Source: Ancylobacter crimeensis
Lineage (GTDB): Bacteria; Pseudomonadota; Alphaproteobacteria; Rhizobiales; Xanthobacteraceae
Assembly: GCF_023016805.1 (NCBI RefSeq)
Contig: NZ_JALKCH010000004.1
Location: forward strand, 186,001-250,000
Direction: 5' to 3'
DNA: 64,000 nt
A program made the position numbers and the translations under genes. Under the pieces are notes generated by a model, which worked only from the letters and a program-made list of their open reading frames with translations, made no database searches and was not told the origin of the DNA. Every line of letters starts with the position of its first letter. The stretch's first letter is position 1. This document shows positions 1 to 9,793 of this stretch, piece after piece.

Positions 1-117
1 CGCCTTGCCGTCGCCGTAGATCACGGCGGGCACGCGGCCGGCGCGGCGTTCAGCACGAGCGGCCCCCTTGCCGACAGTCGCGCGCGCCGTCGCCTTCAGT
101 TCCTTGATGGCGGTCAT
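1..117 (-). CDS. rplY: 50S ribosomal protein L25 (Ctc family), N-terminal part
   Basis: Partial gene cut by the window edge; only the first 39 codons are present. The product begins MTAIKELKATARATVGKGAA and continues to a VPAVIYG motif, the usual start of L25/Ctc, which binds 5S rRNA in the large ribosomal subunit. The ATG is at 117. Alphaproteobacterial rplY normally follows prs and precedes pth. Here prs lies upstream on the same strand but a 293-residue ORF intervenes. The C-terminal domain cannot be seen, so the length class (short or long Ctc form) is unknown. Confidence 0.9.
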   Translation of the reverse strand, partial: MTAIKELKATARATVGKGAARAERRAGRVPAVIYGDGKA

Positions 118-153
118 TGGCTTGATCCTTCATGGGTCGTGCCCAACGCAACA

Positions 154-171
154 GGGCCGCTCGCGCGGCCC
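154..171 (-). terminator. GC hairpin between orf293 and rplY
   Basis: A perfect 7-bp stem, GGGCCGC/GCGGCCC, with a 4-base loop lies in the 191-bp gap between the 3' end of the upstream ORF and the rplY start. There is no clear U-run after it on the minus strand, so it may be a weak terminator or part of the rplY leader. Confidence 0.35.
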
Positions 172-308
172 GGCCCGTCAGGCGGTGCAGTTTCGAGTGT
201 CGCCGGCGCGCCTCCAGGGGTGCGGATAGGCCGGATAACCCGCGGGCTCATAGCAGCAAAGCCGTGCGGGGGCAATGTCGGCGCGCGCATGCGGGACGCT
301 CGCAGCCC

Positions 309-1190
309 TCAGAACTTGCCGAGCAGTCCGGCCTTGACGGTTTCCGTGCCCGTGGTGCCGATGGTGCGCACATGTTCGACCGACAGGAAGCGCTCGAACG
401 GGCCGAGAGGTCCGCGCACCTCCATCGAGGTCGTCACATTCGACTGGTTGGCGAGTTCCGCCGTCATGCCGAACGTATCGCCGGGCGAGATCGCCAGCGG
501 CATCTTGTAGGTGGTGCCGACAGCGGTGCCGTCATAGAGCGACACGCCGGTGCTCGCCGACGCGCCGACATTGCCGCTGCCATAGATGACGAGATTGTCG
601 AGCGCGTAGTCGATCCGTCCCTTCACTTCGCCATTGCCGCTGCTGGCGGTGGCGGAGGAGAAACCGGACACCGGCGCGGTGGCCGACATGCTGGTGTTCA
701 GGCTGACGCTCGCCGCGCCGTGCCGGTAGTCGAACTCGGTCGGGATCGTGTCGCGGCTGGCGGACGCCTTCTTCTTCGCGCGGCTCTGCAGCAGCCGCTG
801 GATTGGCGTCGCCCCGATATAGTTCACCTTCGGCACGCTTCCGCCGCCGAGCGTCGCCCATACCGTTCCGGGCGCAGCCGGTTCAGGCGCCGCCTCATGA
901 CCGCCTTCGGCCGACGCGGAACCCTGTTCGTCCGGAGGCGGCGGCGAGACGGTCACGGTCAGATCCGGTGGATCGCCGGCGGCATCAGCCATCGCCGCGG
1001 CATTCGCGTTCTCGACGGCCTGCTCGTAGGGGCTCGCGCTGTCTGCACCGCCGGATGGGTCGGGCACAGGGTCGGGAATGGTGATCCCGGTCCAGGGATC
1101 GAAGGGCGCCTGCGCGCGAGCCGGATGGACGGCTCCAGTGGTGGTTATGCAGGCGAGCACCAGCAGGGCGGGCAGCTCGGAGTGCTGCAT
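309..1190 (-). CDS. Hypothetical exported protein
   Basis: I do not recognise this 293-residue protein. The chosen ATG at 1190 has GGAGG four bases upstream. The N-terminus has a hydrophobic stretch ending in an ARAQA-type signal peptidase site around residue 27, so export is likely. Residues 35-120 are rich in Pro, Ala, Asp and Glu and look disordered. The C-terminal ~130 residues alternate polar and hydrophobic residues, are rich in Ser, Thr and Gly, and end in Phe, which suggests a small outer-membrane or surface beta domain. It sits between prs and rplY, genes usually adjacent in this class, so it may be a lineage-specific insertion. Confidence 0.7.
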   Translation of the reverse strand: MQHSELPALLVLACITTTGAVHPARAQAPFDPWTGITIPDPVPDPSGGADSASPYEQAVENANAAAMADAAGDPPDLTVTVSPPPPDEQGSASAEGGHEAAPEPAAPGTVWATLGGGSVPKVNYIGATPIQRLLQSRAKKKASASRDTIPTEFDYRHGAASVSLNTSMSATAPVSGFSSATASSGNGEVKGRIDYALDNLVIYGSGNVGASASTGVSLYDGTAVGTTYKMPLAISPGDTFGMTAELANQSNVTTSMEVRGPLGPFERFLSVEHVRTIGTTGTETVKAGLLGKF

Positions 1191-1352
1191 CGGGCCTCCA
1201 TCGTGTTCGTTGGCGAGGCAACAGACTCGCGACGAAAGATGGACCGAACAAGGCACGCTTCCGTGAAAAATCGCGAGATCAAGGCGGTGTCAGGCCGTTT
1301 CGGCCGCGAACTGCCGAGTCATTACCCTGATCCGGTTTCGCTTTTGACGATC

Positions 1353-1373
1353 GCCATGCAAATGCTGCATGGC
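1353..1373. repeat. 8-bp inverted repeat downstream of prs
   Basis: GCCATGCA and TGCATGGC flank a 5-base loop just past the prs stop codon. It could fold as a transcript-end hairpin, but no U-run follows on the minus strand. It is the only obvious structure in the 198-bp gap between prs and the next ORF. Confidence 0.35.
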
Positions 1374-1388
1374 AATAACGCCAGCTCC

Positions 1389-2342
<954 letters not shown>

Positions 2343-2362
2343 TCCGGCGCGCTCCAAGCCGT

Positions 2363-2410
2363 CCTATCAGTTGGCGGGTTGTCTTACACCCGTCAGGGAG
2401 CCCTGATAGG
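2363..2410 (-). promoter_or_regulatory. Nested inverted repeat in the prs leader
   Basis: CCTATCAG (2363-2370) and CTGATAGG (2403-2410) form a perfect 8-bp outer stem. Inside it CGGGT (2375-2379) and ACCCG (2388-2392) form a 5-bp inner stem with an 8-base loop. The element ends about 20 nt upstream of the prs start. No U-run follows, so termination of the upstream lipoprotein gene is less likely than a structured 5' leader. This is inference from complementarity only. Confidence 0.4.
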
Positions 2411-2519
2411 CGGGCAGGCCCGCGCTGTAAAGCCGGGGAAGCCGCAGCAGGCGGTCGTTGTCACGCGGCAGGCTGGCAGGACTGCCGCGCGAGCGGCCCG
2501 GCGCATGACGATACGCGCG

Positions 2520-3314
2520 TCATTCGTGCTCGGGTGCAAAGGCGAGATTTCCGCCCGTGGAAGCAAGGGACGCATAGCCATTGCCGCCTGTGGCCGCGGA
2601 CGCGCTGCGGGCAGCACGGGTGGTCGACGCGCGAGTGGTGGTGCCCGCTGGCGTGGCACGGGTTGGGGCGGCCGGGGCGGCCTCGTCATTCGCGGCTGTG
2701 GCGGGGGAAGTCGCCGCATCCTCGGCGGCCGGCGCAGCGCTTTCCCCTTCCGTCGGCGGCGTCTCGGCTTCTGCGGGCGCCGCGGGTTCGGCGCTGGCGA
2801 CGGCGGTGCCGCTCAGCCGGCGCGACAGTTCGTCCATGCTCTGGGCGGCGATCCGGTCGAGCTGGTTCTGGTCGAGTTCGTCCCAGACGTCACCACTGGC
2901 AACGGGCTCGGAGCCGGAAATACGCATCACGCGGGTGCGCTCGGCATCGTCGAACACATCCCACGCCCAATCGACCGTGCCCTTGCCGTTCTCGACGCTG
3001 GCGGCGAGGTAGCCGCGCACGCGATAGGTGGCAGGTTCGTCGCGCGAAACGATCTGCACGCGATGCGAGCCGGCCTCGGAGTTGAGGCTGCTGACGAGCT
3101 TGGTGAAGACCGGCTGCGGAGGACCGTCGATCGATTCGAATGCAACTGTATTGCCGGCAGGCGCCCCTGCGGCGGTCGGGCCGGCGCTCATGTTGGTGGC
3201 GCGGGGGGCATCCGCACTGGCGACCGGTCCACCGGTGGTCTGGCAGCCGGCCAGTGCGAAGGCGGAAAGCACCACGCATACCGGGATGACAAGGCCGCGG
3301 GAAAGGATCGTCAT
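2520..3314 (-). CDS. Hypothetical lipoprotein
   Basis: The 264-residue product starts MTILSRGLVIPVCVVLSAFA and carries a lipobox LAGC with Cys24, so it should be lipidated and exported. The mature region (about 45-150) is a compact domain; the second half (150-264) is a low-complexity Ala/Pro/Thr/Glu tail. I cannot name the family. AGGA lies nine bases before the ATG at 3314. It is upstream of prs on the same strand with a 177-bp gap, so co-transcription is possible but not shown. Confidence 0.75.
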   Translation of the reverse strand: MTILSRGLVIPVCVVLSAFALAGCQTTGGPVASADAPRATNMSAGPTAAGAPAGNTVAFESIDGPPQPVFTKLVSSLNSEAGSHRVQIVSRDEPATYRVRGYLAASVENGKGTVDWAWDVFDDAERTRVMRISGSEPVASGDVWDELDQNQLDRIAAQSMDELSRRLSGTAVASAEPAAPAEAETPPTEGESAAPAAEDAATSPATAANDEAAPAAPTRATPAGTTTRASTTRAARSASAATGGNGYASLASTGGNLAFAPEHE

Positions 3315-3558
3315 GCACCATTCCTCAAGGTCGGCACCGCCCGTTTGGCGCGGGTGGTCCTTGGTTAAGGAATGGTTAAGCTGATTTCCCCGACAGGTCC
3401 AGAGGGTGCAGGGGGCGCCGGCATGCCGCTGCGATACGGCATTGGCGCCGGCAACATTTGGAAAAATAAGCGTTTTTCGTTGGCGGGCGACATCGGTGAC
3501 CAGGCGCCCTCGTTAACCTTTTCGCGGGAAGGACGGGGAGAAGGTGTAGGGTGTGCCC

Positions 3559-4320
3559 CTACTCGATGACGATGGCGGCGATCTGCCGGCCGTAATCGGG
3601 CTCGCCCCGATGCGTCGCGCGGCGATAACTGAAGAAGCGCGTCTCGTCGGAATAGGTGTCGAGGCCGAGATCCTCCACCGTTCCCACGCCTGCCGCCCGA
3701 AGCCGGTCGGCGATGTAGCCGGGCAGGTCGAACATGGCATGGTTCGGCCTTTCCGAGGGAGCGAGGAACCGGCCATTCGCTGAATCCACCTCCGTGAGCC
3801 GGCCGATGAAATCCGGGCCCACCTCATAGCTCGGCTGGCGGATCAGCGGACCGATCACCGCGATGACGTTCGCGCGCCGCGCGCCAAGCTGCTCCATGCG
3901 CGCGAGCGTGCCTTCGAGCACGCCGCCCACCGCGCCCTTCCAGCCGGCATGGGCAGCGCCGACGACGCGGGCCACGGGGTCGGCGAACAGAACCGGCCCG
4001 CAATCGGCGATCGAGATGCCGACCGCGAGGCCCGGCGTCGCGGTGGCGAGCGCGTCGGCGTGGGGGCGCTCGGCGAAGGGAGCATCGACGGCGAGACAGT
4101 CCGGCGAGTGGATCTGGTAGCAGGTCAGGAAGCGTTCCTGCGGCACGCCGAGGGCACCGGCCATGCGCGAACGGTTCTCCGCCACATGCTCGGGCACGTC
4201 GCGCGAGCCGACGCCGGCATTTAGCCCGGCATAGATGCCGCCTGACACACCGCCCTCACGCGTGAAGAAAGCGTGCCGGATGCCCGGCAGGGCGCTGAGG
4301 GTGGGGGCTTCGATCTTCAT
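3559..4320 (-). CDS. pgeF: Peptidoglycan-editing factor PgeF / multicopper polyphenol oxidase (YfiH family)
   Basis: A 253-residue YfiH/DUF152 protein. The metal-site motifs are present: CYQIHS near residue 67, ADCGPV near 108 and AHAGWKG near 128. Family members act on purine nucleosides in vitro and have been linked to removing L-Ser-containing errors from peptidoglycan precursors; which role applies here cannot be told from sequence. The ATG overlaps the stop of the upstream methyltransferase gene as ATGA, so translation is coupled within lgt-midA-pgeF. Confidence 0.92.
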   Translation of the reverse strand: MKIEAPTLSALPGIRHAFFTREGGVSGGIYAGLNAGVGSRDVPEHVAENRSRMAGALGVPQERFLTCYQIHSPDCLAVDAPFAERPHADALATATPGLAVGISIADCGPVLFADPVARVVGAAHAGWKGAVGGVLEGTLARMEQLGARRANVIAVIGPLIRQPSYEVGPDFIGRLTEVDSANGRFLAPSERPNHAMFDLPGYIADRLRAAGVGTVEDLGLDTYSDETRFFSYRRATHRGEPDYGRQIAAIVIE

Positions 4321-5462
4321 CCGACGTCTCCTCGGGCAGCGATGGCGGTGTCTGCGAACGCTTCGCCGGTGGCGAATCCGGCGATTTCGGACAGGGAGGG
4401 ATGCACCAGCGCGAGCGCCTTGAAGAGCTCGCCCATGCCCTCCGGGCCGGAGCCGGCGAGACGGTTGGCGGCTGCTGCGATAGCCTCCCGCGTCATCGCG
4501 TCGGCGTTGCGGGCCAGACGCTCGGCGCGCCGGGCGAGGCCGAGGCGCAGCAGGAGCTCGCCCTGGCCGATCGGGCCGAAGGCGCGGGCGCCGGCCGCGG
4601 TCGCGTGACGGGCGAGGGCGGCGAAATCGACATGGGCCGTGAGGTCGGCCTCGCCGGGATGAGCGAGAGGCTCGTCCGGGGCCTGTCGCCACAGTGCCTG
4701 CAGCGTGTCGCCGAAGCCCCCGGCATGACCGTAATCCACCAGCAGCGCCGCGCCCCCATCGCGCGCGATCCGCGCACCGATGACGGCCGCCACGGTTTCG
4801 CCGGCCGGGCAGATCTCCAGCACCGCGCCCGGCTCGGCCGTCTCAAGACGCGCCACCACGTCCGGCCGCGCGGGAGAGGGCACCAACCCCCAGCGCAAAC
4901 CGCCGCGACCATCGATGCCGACCATCCGCTCGGCGATTCCGTGTTGCGTGCGCACGAACTGGCGCACCGGCAGGGCGTCGATGAACTCATTGGCGAGCAG
5001 GATCAGGGGTCCTTGCGGCAGCTCTTCGATGCGCTGCACCCACTCCACCCCGACATGCGCGACCTCCGGCGCCAGCGTCTGCGCCTGCCTTTCGCGCAAG
5101 CGGGGCGAGGCCTCGACCAGCACGATCCGCGCCGCCTCACGAAAACCCGGCACGATGCGGGTCGCCCGCAGAGCATCGCTCATCAGCGTCCCGCGGCCAG
5201 GGCCGAGTTCGGCGAGGATGAAGGGCGAGGGGCTGCCCAGCCGCATCCACGCATCCGCGGCCCAGAGGCCCAGCAGCTCGCCGAACATCTGGCTGATCTC
5301 GGGGGCGGTGATGAAGTCGCCTGATCGGCCGAAGGGTTCGGCGGTCGTGTAATAGCCGTGCACGGGGTCGAGCAGGCACAGCCGCATATAATCCTCGACG
5401 CTCAGCGGCGCGCCGCCGGCCTCGATCAATGCGGCGATGCGCGTGCCGAGCGGCGTCGTCAT
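4317..5462 (-). CDS. Class I SAM-dependent methyltransferase, MidA/NDUFAF7 family
   Basis: The 381-residue product has the DUF185 pattern: VEDYMRLCLLDPVHGYYT at the N-terminus, GRSGDFITAPEIS near residue 47, and the SAM-binding ELGPGRGTLM near residue 84. The human homologue NDUFAF7 methylates an arginine of a complex I subunit. The bacterial substrate is not established, though complex I assembly is a fair guess. The start overlaps the lgt stop by ATGA and the stop overlaps the pgeF start by ATGA, so all three genes are translationally coupled. Confidence 0.9.
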   Translation of the reverse strand: MTTPLGTRIAALIEAGGAPLSVEDYMRLCLLDPVHGYYTTAEPFGRSGDFITAPEISQMFGELLGLWAADAWMRLGSPSPFILAELGPGRGTLMSDALRATRIVPGFREAARIVLVEASPRLRERQAQTLAPEVAHVGVEWVQRIEELPQGPLILLANEFIDALPVRQFVRTQHGIAERMVGIDGRGGLRWGLVPSPARPDVVARLETAEPGAVLEICPAGETVAAVIGARIARDGGAALLVDYGHAGGFGDTLQALWRQAPDEPLAHPGEADLTAHVDFAALARHATAAGARAFGPIGQGELLLRLGLARRAERLARNADAMTREAIAAAANRLAGSGPEGMGELFKALALVHPSLSEIAGFATGEAFADTAIAARGDVG

Positions 5463-6295
5463 CAGGCGCCTGCCGCGCTGCGCGCGGGGCGGGAGCGGGC
5501 GCGCAGCATCAGGCTCGCGCCGAGCGCGAGCATGGGGAGCGACAGCAACATGCCCATGGTGAGCCAGTCGCCATAGAGATAGCCGAGCTGCGGATCGGGC
5601 TCGCGCACGAATTCCACCGTGATGCGGGCGCAACCATAGAGGAACACGAACAGCCCGGCTATGAGGCCCGGCCGCGCCAGCGCACCGCGCTTCGCGGCAA
5701 TCATCAGGATGAGGAACATCAGCAAACCTTCCAGGCCGGCTTCATAGAGCTGGCTCGGATGGCGCGGCAGCGGACCGCCGGTCGGGAACACCATGGCCCA
5801 CGGCACGTCGCTGGTCCGGCCCCACAGCTCGCCATTGATGAAATTGGCGAGGCGGCCGAAGAACAGGCCGATCGGCACCACGGCGGCGGCGATGTCGAGC
5901 ATGGAGAGCAGCGGGAGGCCTCGGCGGCGGCAGAACAGCGCCATGGCGAGGATCGAGCCGAGGAACCCGCCATGAAACGACATGCCGCCATGCCAGACGG
6001 TGAGCGCGGCTATCGGATTCTGCAGGTAATAATCGAGATTGTAGAACAGCACATAGCCGATGCGTCCGCCGAGGATGACGCCGAAGGCGATCCAAACGAC
6101 GGCATCGTCGAAGGCCTCCGGCGGTATGGCGGCCTTGCCACCCCACAGTCCATCGCGCTCGCACAGTCGCTTGGCCAGCCACCAGCCGAGAATCAGCCCG
6201 GCGATATAGGCGAGCGCATACCAGCGGATCGCGAAGGGCCCGAAGGCGATCAGCACCGGATCTATGCTGGGAAAAGGCAGGACGAACAGCGGCAT
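5462..6295 (-). CDS. lgt: Prolipoprotein diacylglyceryl transferase
   Basis: Lgt transfers diacylglycerol from phosphatidylglycerol to the lipobox cysteine of prolipoproteins in the inner membrane. The 277-residue protein has about seven hydrophobic segments and the Lgt signature [15 protein letters not shown] around residues 140-155, plus the HGGMSFHGG stretch (near residue 100) containing the essential histidine. The ATG at 6295 has AAAGG eight bases upstream and gives the standard [16 protein letters not shown] start. It is the first gene of a coupled operon and is divergent from ubiK. Possible local clients are the lipoproteins at 2520 and in the RND pump. Confidence 0.97.
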   Translation of the reverse strand: MPLFVLPFPSIDPVLIAFGPFAIRWYALAYIAGLILGWWLAKRLCERDGLWGGKAAIPPEAFDDAVVWIAFGVILGGRIGYVLFYNLDYYLQNPIAALTVWHGGMSFHGGFLGSILAMALFCRRRGLPLLSMLDIAAAVVPIGLFFGRLANFINGELWGRTSDVPWAMVFPTGGPLPRHPSQLYEAGLEGLLMFLILMIAAKRGALARPGLIAGLFVFLYGCARITVEFVREPDPQLGYLYGDWLTMGMLLSLPMLALGASLMLRARSRPARSAAGA

Positions 6296-6562
6296 GGGCG
6301 GCCTTTCGGTCGGAGGCGTTCCGGGCGAGGCGTCGCGACGCGACCCTCGCCGGCCCGAGCTCCCCATGCCTGCTCTTGCCCGCGTCGGATGGCCGGATCA
6401 AGACGCGCGAAGCCGGTTCGCGCGCGAAATGCGGGAGGACGCGGCCTGCCGCCCTTGCGCGCGGGCAGGCGAATGCCCATTCTCGCGCCATCGTCCCGGA
6501 TGAAGGTGGGCTGCTGTATGCCGCCGGACCACCTTGGCCGCCGCCGGGACCGGAGAGAGACC

Positions 6563-6844
6563 ATGACCCAGACCACCGGCCGCATTTTCGATGATTTCGC
6601 GCGCCTCATGAACGATGCGGCGGGCGTTGCCACCGGTGTCCGGCGCGAGGCGGAAAACGTGATGCGCACCCAGGCCGAGCGCATCCTGCGCGAACTCGAC
6701 GTGGTGACGCGCGAGGAATTCGACACGGTTCGCGATCTCGCCGCCGCTGCCCGCGAGGAGAGCGAGCGTCTCGCCGCCCGCGTGGCCGAGCTCGAGGCGC
6801 GACTTGCGAAGATCGAGGCCGCCTCTCCGGCCACCTCAGCCTGA
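6563..6844 (+). CDS. ubiK: Ubiquinone biosynthesis accessory factor UbiK (BMFP family)
   Basis: A 93-residue membrane-fusogenic coiled-coil protein (formerly YqiC/DUF526). The N-terminus IFDDFARLMNDAAG and the heptad-rich C-terminal half from residue 50, ending in ARVAELEARLAKIEA, are typical. UbiK helps the aerobic UbiJ-UbiK ubiquinone assembly complex in E. coli. GGAGAGA precedes the ATG by about five bases. Its location opposite lgt and upstream of ybjN-proC is common in Hyphomicrobiales. Confidence 0.88.
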   Translation: MTQTTGRIFDDFARLMNDAAGVATGVRREAENVMRTQAERILRELDVVTREEFDTVRDLAAAAREESERLAARVAELEARLAKIEAASPATSA

Positions 6845-7125
6845 TCCACGCAGGAGGGTGGCGGATCCGAAACCGCCATCCCGCCACTATCATGGTGGCG
6901 CCTGCTCCTTTCCGCGCTATGTGCTGGCCTGATGCTTCCACATGCCGCGTTCGAAAAGATCGGGGGCCACTCATAATGGTCGTAGCGAGGTAGGGATTCA
7001 GCGCGATACCCTTTGCTTGTCGGATGATTCGGAACGGATTGATTCTATTGTCCAATCCATCGTCGGGCAGACTGTTGCGTTACGTGCCGTCGACCCACTC
7101 CGCGCCAAACCTCGCGAGGTCGAGC

Positions 7126-7623
7126 ATGACCTATACTGACTTTGAGTCCGAGACGCGGCTCCATCCGCTCGATCTGGTCGAGCGCATGGCCACGCTCAAT
7201 GAATGGTCCTTCGAGCGTTCGACGGAAGACGAGATCACCATCTCCCTCGACGGGCGATGGACGGATTGTCATGTCTCGTTCCAGTGGATGGACGAGATCG
7301 AGGCGCTGCATGTGGCCTGCGCCTTCGATCTGAAGGTGTCGGAGAAGCGGCGCACCGAGGTGCTCCGGCTTCTCTCGCTCATCAATGAGCAGATGTGGAT
7401 CGGCCATTTCGACCTCTGGTCCAAGGAGGGCGTGATCATGTTCCGCCACGCCTTGCTGCTGGCGGGTGCGGAAGCCACCGACCAGCAATGCGAGGCGCTG
7501 ATGGAGTGCGCGGTCACTGCCGTCGAACGCTATTTCCCTGCCTTCCAATTCGTCGTATGGGCGGGCAAGACGGCGCGCGAGGCGATGGACGCGGTGCTGT
7601 TCGAAACGGTCGGAGAGGCCTGA
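7126..7623 (+). CDS. YbjN domain-containing protein
   Basis: A 165-residue YbjN/DUF1790 protein. This alpha/beta fold resembles type III secretion chaperones; E. coli YbjN is a sensory or regulatory protein affecting motility and stress, with unclear biochemistry. The core WSFERSTEDEITISLDGRW motif lies near residues 25-45 and the WSKEGVIMFRHALLL region near residue 100. The ATG at 7126 has an AGGT eight bases upstream; an in-frame earlier start would add 34 residues lacking family similarity. It is 52 bp ahead of proC and probably co-transcribed. Confidence 0.87.
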   Translation: MTYTDFESETRLHPLDLVERMATLNEWSFERSTEDEITISLDGRWTDCHVSFQWMDEIEALHVACAFDLKVSEKRRTEVLRLLSLINEQMWIGHFDLWSKEGVIMFRHALLLAGAEATDQQCEALMECAVTAVERYFPAFQFVVWAGKTAREAMDAVLFETVGEA

Positions 7624-7675
7624 GCCGCCGACGTTCCGGCACCTTCCTCGCGCCGTTCCATGAGGAGGGAACCGA

Positions 7676-8500
7676 ATGCCCGTGCTTTCCGACATTCCGG
7701 GCCGCGTGCTGCTGGTCGGCGCCGGCAAGATGGGCGGCGCCATGCTTGAAGGCTGGCTCGGCCTCGGGCTTGATCCGGCCAAGGCGGCGGTGATCGATCC
7801 CGGCCCGCCGCCGGAGGTTGCGGCGCTGCTGGAAGGCCGTGGCGTCGCGCTCAACCCCCTCAATGGCGGGCCGCCCTCGGTCATGGTGGTGGCGGTGAAA
7901 CCGCAGGTGGCGCCTGAGGTTCTGGCGAAAGTCGCCCCGCTTGCCGGGGCAGATACGCTGGTGGTTTCGGTGATGGCCGGGCGCACGCTGGCCTTTCTCG
8001 AATCCGTGTTTCCGGCCGGCACCGCGGTGGTGCGCTCCATTCCCAACACCCCGGCGGCGATCGGGCGTGGCGTGACGGTGGCCGTTGCCAATGATGCCGT
8101 GACCGATGTGCAGCGGAGGATCGCCGATGCGCTGCTGCGCGCGACCGGCGGGGTGGAATGGGTGGAGGACGAGGACATGATCGACCTCGCCACCGCCGTC
8201 TCCGGTTCGGGTCCGGCCTATGTCTTTCTTCTTGCTGAGGAATTGGCGAAGGCTGGAGCGGCTGCGGGCCTGCCCGCCGACCTTGCCGACCGTCTCGCAC
8301 GGCAAACGGTCGCAGGCGCCGGCGAGCTGATCGCGCGTTCGGGCATCGAGCCGGGTGTGCTGCGGCAGAACGTGACCTCGCCGAACGGCACCACGGCGGC
8401 GGCGCTCGCTGTCCTGATGGACGCGAATCGCGGCTTCGGGCCGCTTCTGGCCGAGGCGGTCGCGGCGGCGGCGCGGCGTTCGCGCGAGTTGGCGGGCTGA
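7676..8500 (+). CDS. proC: Pyrroline-5-carboxylate reductase
   Basis: ProC reduces 1-pyrroline-5-carboxylate to proline with NAD(P)H, the last step of proline synthesis. The 274-residue product has an N-terminal Rossmann motif, VLLVGAGKMGGAM (residues 11-23), and the C-terminal P5CR signature region DLATAVSGSGPAYVFLLAEE near residue 170. GGAGGG lies seven bases before the ATG. Length and motifs are normal. It follows the YbjN gene closely. Confidence 0.97.
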   Translation: MPVLSDIPGRVLLVGAGKMGGAMLEGWLGLGLDPAKAAVIDPGPPPEVAALLEGRGVALNPLNGGPPSVMVVAVKPQVAPEVLAKVAPLAGADTLVVSVMAGRTLAFLESVFPAGTAVVRSIPNTPAAIGRGVTVAVANDAVTDVQRRIADALLRATGGVEWVEDEDMIDLATAVSGSGPAYVFLLAEELAKAGAAAGLPADLADRLARQTVAGAGELIARSGIEPGVLRQNVTSPNGTTAAALAVLMDANRGFGPLLAEAVAAAARRSRELAG

Positions 8501-8610
8501 CGTGCAGGTAGAAAAGTGAGGCGGCGCGCGGGTTTGTGAGGGGGCAGCCCTTCACCCGCCCGCGCCGGTGCCTACCTTGGAAGGCATGTCCGCATGCGAT
8601 GGAGGTTCTC

Positions 8611-9312
8611 ATGACCGACAGCGATGTCCGTTCCCCGGCCGGTTCGCCCGCCGGCCGCGAGGCGATACTGGAGGCTTTTCTGGGTCTTCTGGCGGAGCGA
8701 TCCTTCGAGACGATCAGCCTGACGGATGTCGCCGGACGGGCGGGGGTGAGCCTTTCCGAGCTGCGCTCCAGCTTCGGATCGACCTTTGACATGCTGGCCG
8801 GATTCGTGAGGGCGACGGACGCGAAAGTGCTCGCCGCGACCGAGGCCGATCAGTCCAGTGAGATGGACGATGAGATCGAATCGACCGGCCGTGACCGGCT
8901 GTTCGAGGTGTTGATGGCCCGGCTCGACGCGCTCGCCCCGCACAAGGCGGCAATCGGCTCGCTCGCCCGCTCCATGCGACGCAATCCGATGCTCGCGCTC
9001 GGCCTCAACCGGATGGCGGTGCGTTCGCAGCAATGGATGCTCGCCGCTGCCCGGATCGAGAACTCCGGGCTGAAGGGAACGGTGCGGGCCCAGGGGCTGG
9101 CGGTGCTGTTCGCCCGGGTGCTGCGCACCTTCGTCACCGACACCGATCCGGGCCTCGCCCGTACCATGGCGGAGCTTGACCGCGAACTCGCCAAGGGCGA
9201 GCGTGCGCTCGGCCTGCTGTGCGGGGTCGCGCGGGTGGCAAGCTGCCGCGGGCGCCGCCGGGGCATGGGGCGGGTGCGACCGGAGGATCAGGCGCCGGCG
9301 GCGGCGATCTGA
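8611..9312 (+). CDS. TetR family transcriptional regulator
   Basis: The 233-residue protein has an N-terminal TetR-type helix-turn-helix at residues 10-56 (AFLGLLAERSFETISLTDVA, then AGVSLSELRSSFGS). The ligand-binding C-terminal region is unlike that of any regulator I can name, and the last 30 residues are Arg/Gly/Pro-rich and probably disordered. GGAGG at 8601-8605 fixes the start at 8611 rather than the ATG four codons earlier. It lies between proC and the CsaA-like gene. The target is unknown. Confidence 0.85.
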   Translation: MTDSDVRSPAGSPAGREAILEAFLGLLAERSFETISLTDVAGRAGVSLSELRSSFGSTFDMLAGFVRATDAKVLAATEADQSSEMDDEIESTGRDRLFEVLMARLDALAPHKAAIGSLARSMRRNPMLALGLNRMAVRSQQWMLAAARIENSGLKGTVRAQGLAVLFARVLRTFVTDTDPGLARTMAELDRELAKGERALGLLCGVARVASCRGRRRGMGRVRPEDQAPAAAI

Positions 9313-9411
9313 AGCCGGGCGTTCCCGAATGCTGTGAATCGGCGGGCACGTTCCTGCCGGTCGGGATATCCCCGATCGGGAAGGGCCCTGTCCGCGACGA
9401 GAGGATGTGAC

Positions 9412-9765
9412 GTGAGCCTGACCCCTGTCGAAACCATCGAGTTCGGCGATTTTCTCAAGGTAGATGTCCGCGCAGGGACCATCATCCAGGTCGAGCCCTT
9501 CCCGGAGGCGCGCAAGCCTGCGCTGAAGTTGCTGATCGACTTCGGCGGCTCGATCGGCGTGAAGCGATCCTCGGCGCAGATCACGGTGCATTACGCCGCC
9601 GAGGACCTCATCGGCCGGCAGGTCGCCGCGGTGGTGAACTTCCCTCCGCGCCAGATCGGCAAATTCATGTCCGAGGTGCTGACCCTCGGCTTCCCGGACG
9701 AGAATGGCGACGTGGTGCTGATGCAGCCGGAGCGCGATGTGCCGAACGGAGCGCGGCTGTTCTGA
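9412..9765 (+). CDS. tRNA-binding protein, CsaA/YgjH type
   Basis: A 117-residue stand-alone EMAPII-like OB-fold domain, the CsaA/tRNA-binding family. Motifs include FLKVDVRAGTIIQVEPFPEA at the N-terminus, SSAQIT near residue 60 and VVNFPPRQIGKFMSEVLTLG near residue 78. CsaA binds tRNA and has been reported to have chaperone-like export activity. The start is a GTG at 9412 with GAGAGGA upstream; a longer in-frame start would add 26 non-conserved residues. It ends 28 bp from the convergent orphan ORF. Confidence 0.9.
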   Translation: MSLTPVETIEFGDFLKVDVRAGTIIQVEPFPEARKPALKLLIDFGGSIGVKRSSAQITVHYAAEDLIGRQVAAVVNFPPRQIGKFMSEVLTLGFPDENGDVVLMQPERDVPNGARLF

Positions 9766-9793
9766 GGGTGCCTAGGCGACGTGCCGTCCGGCG

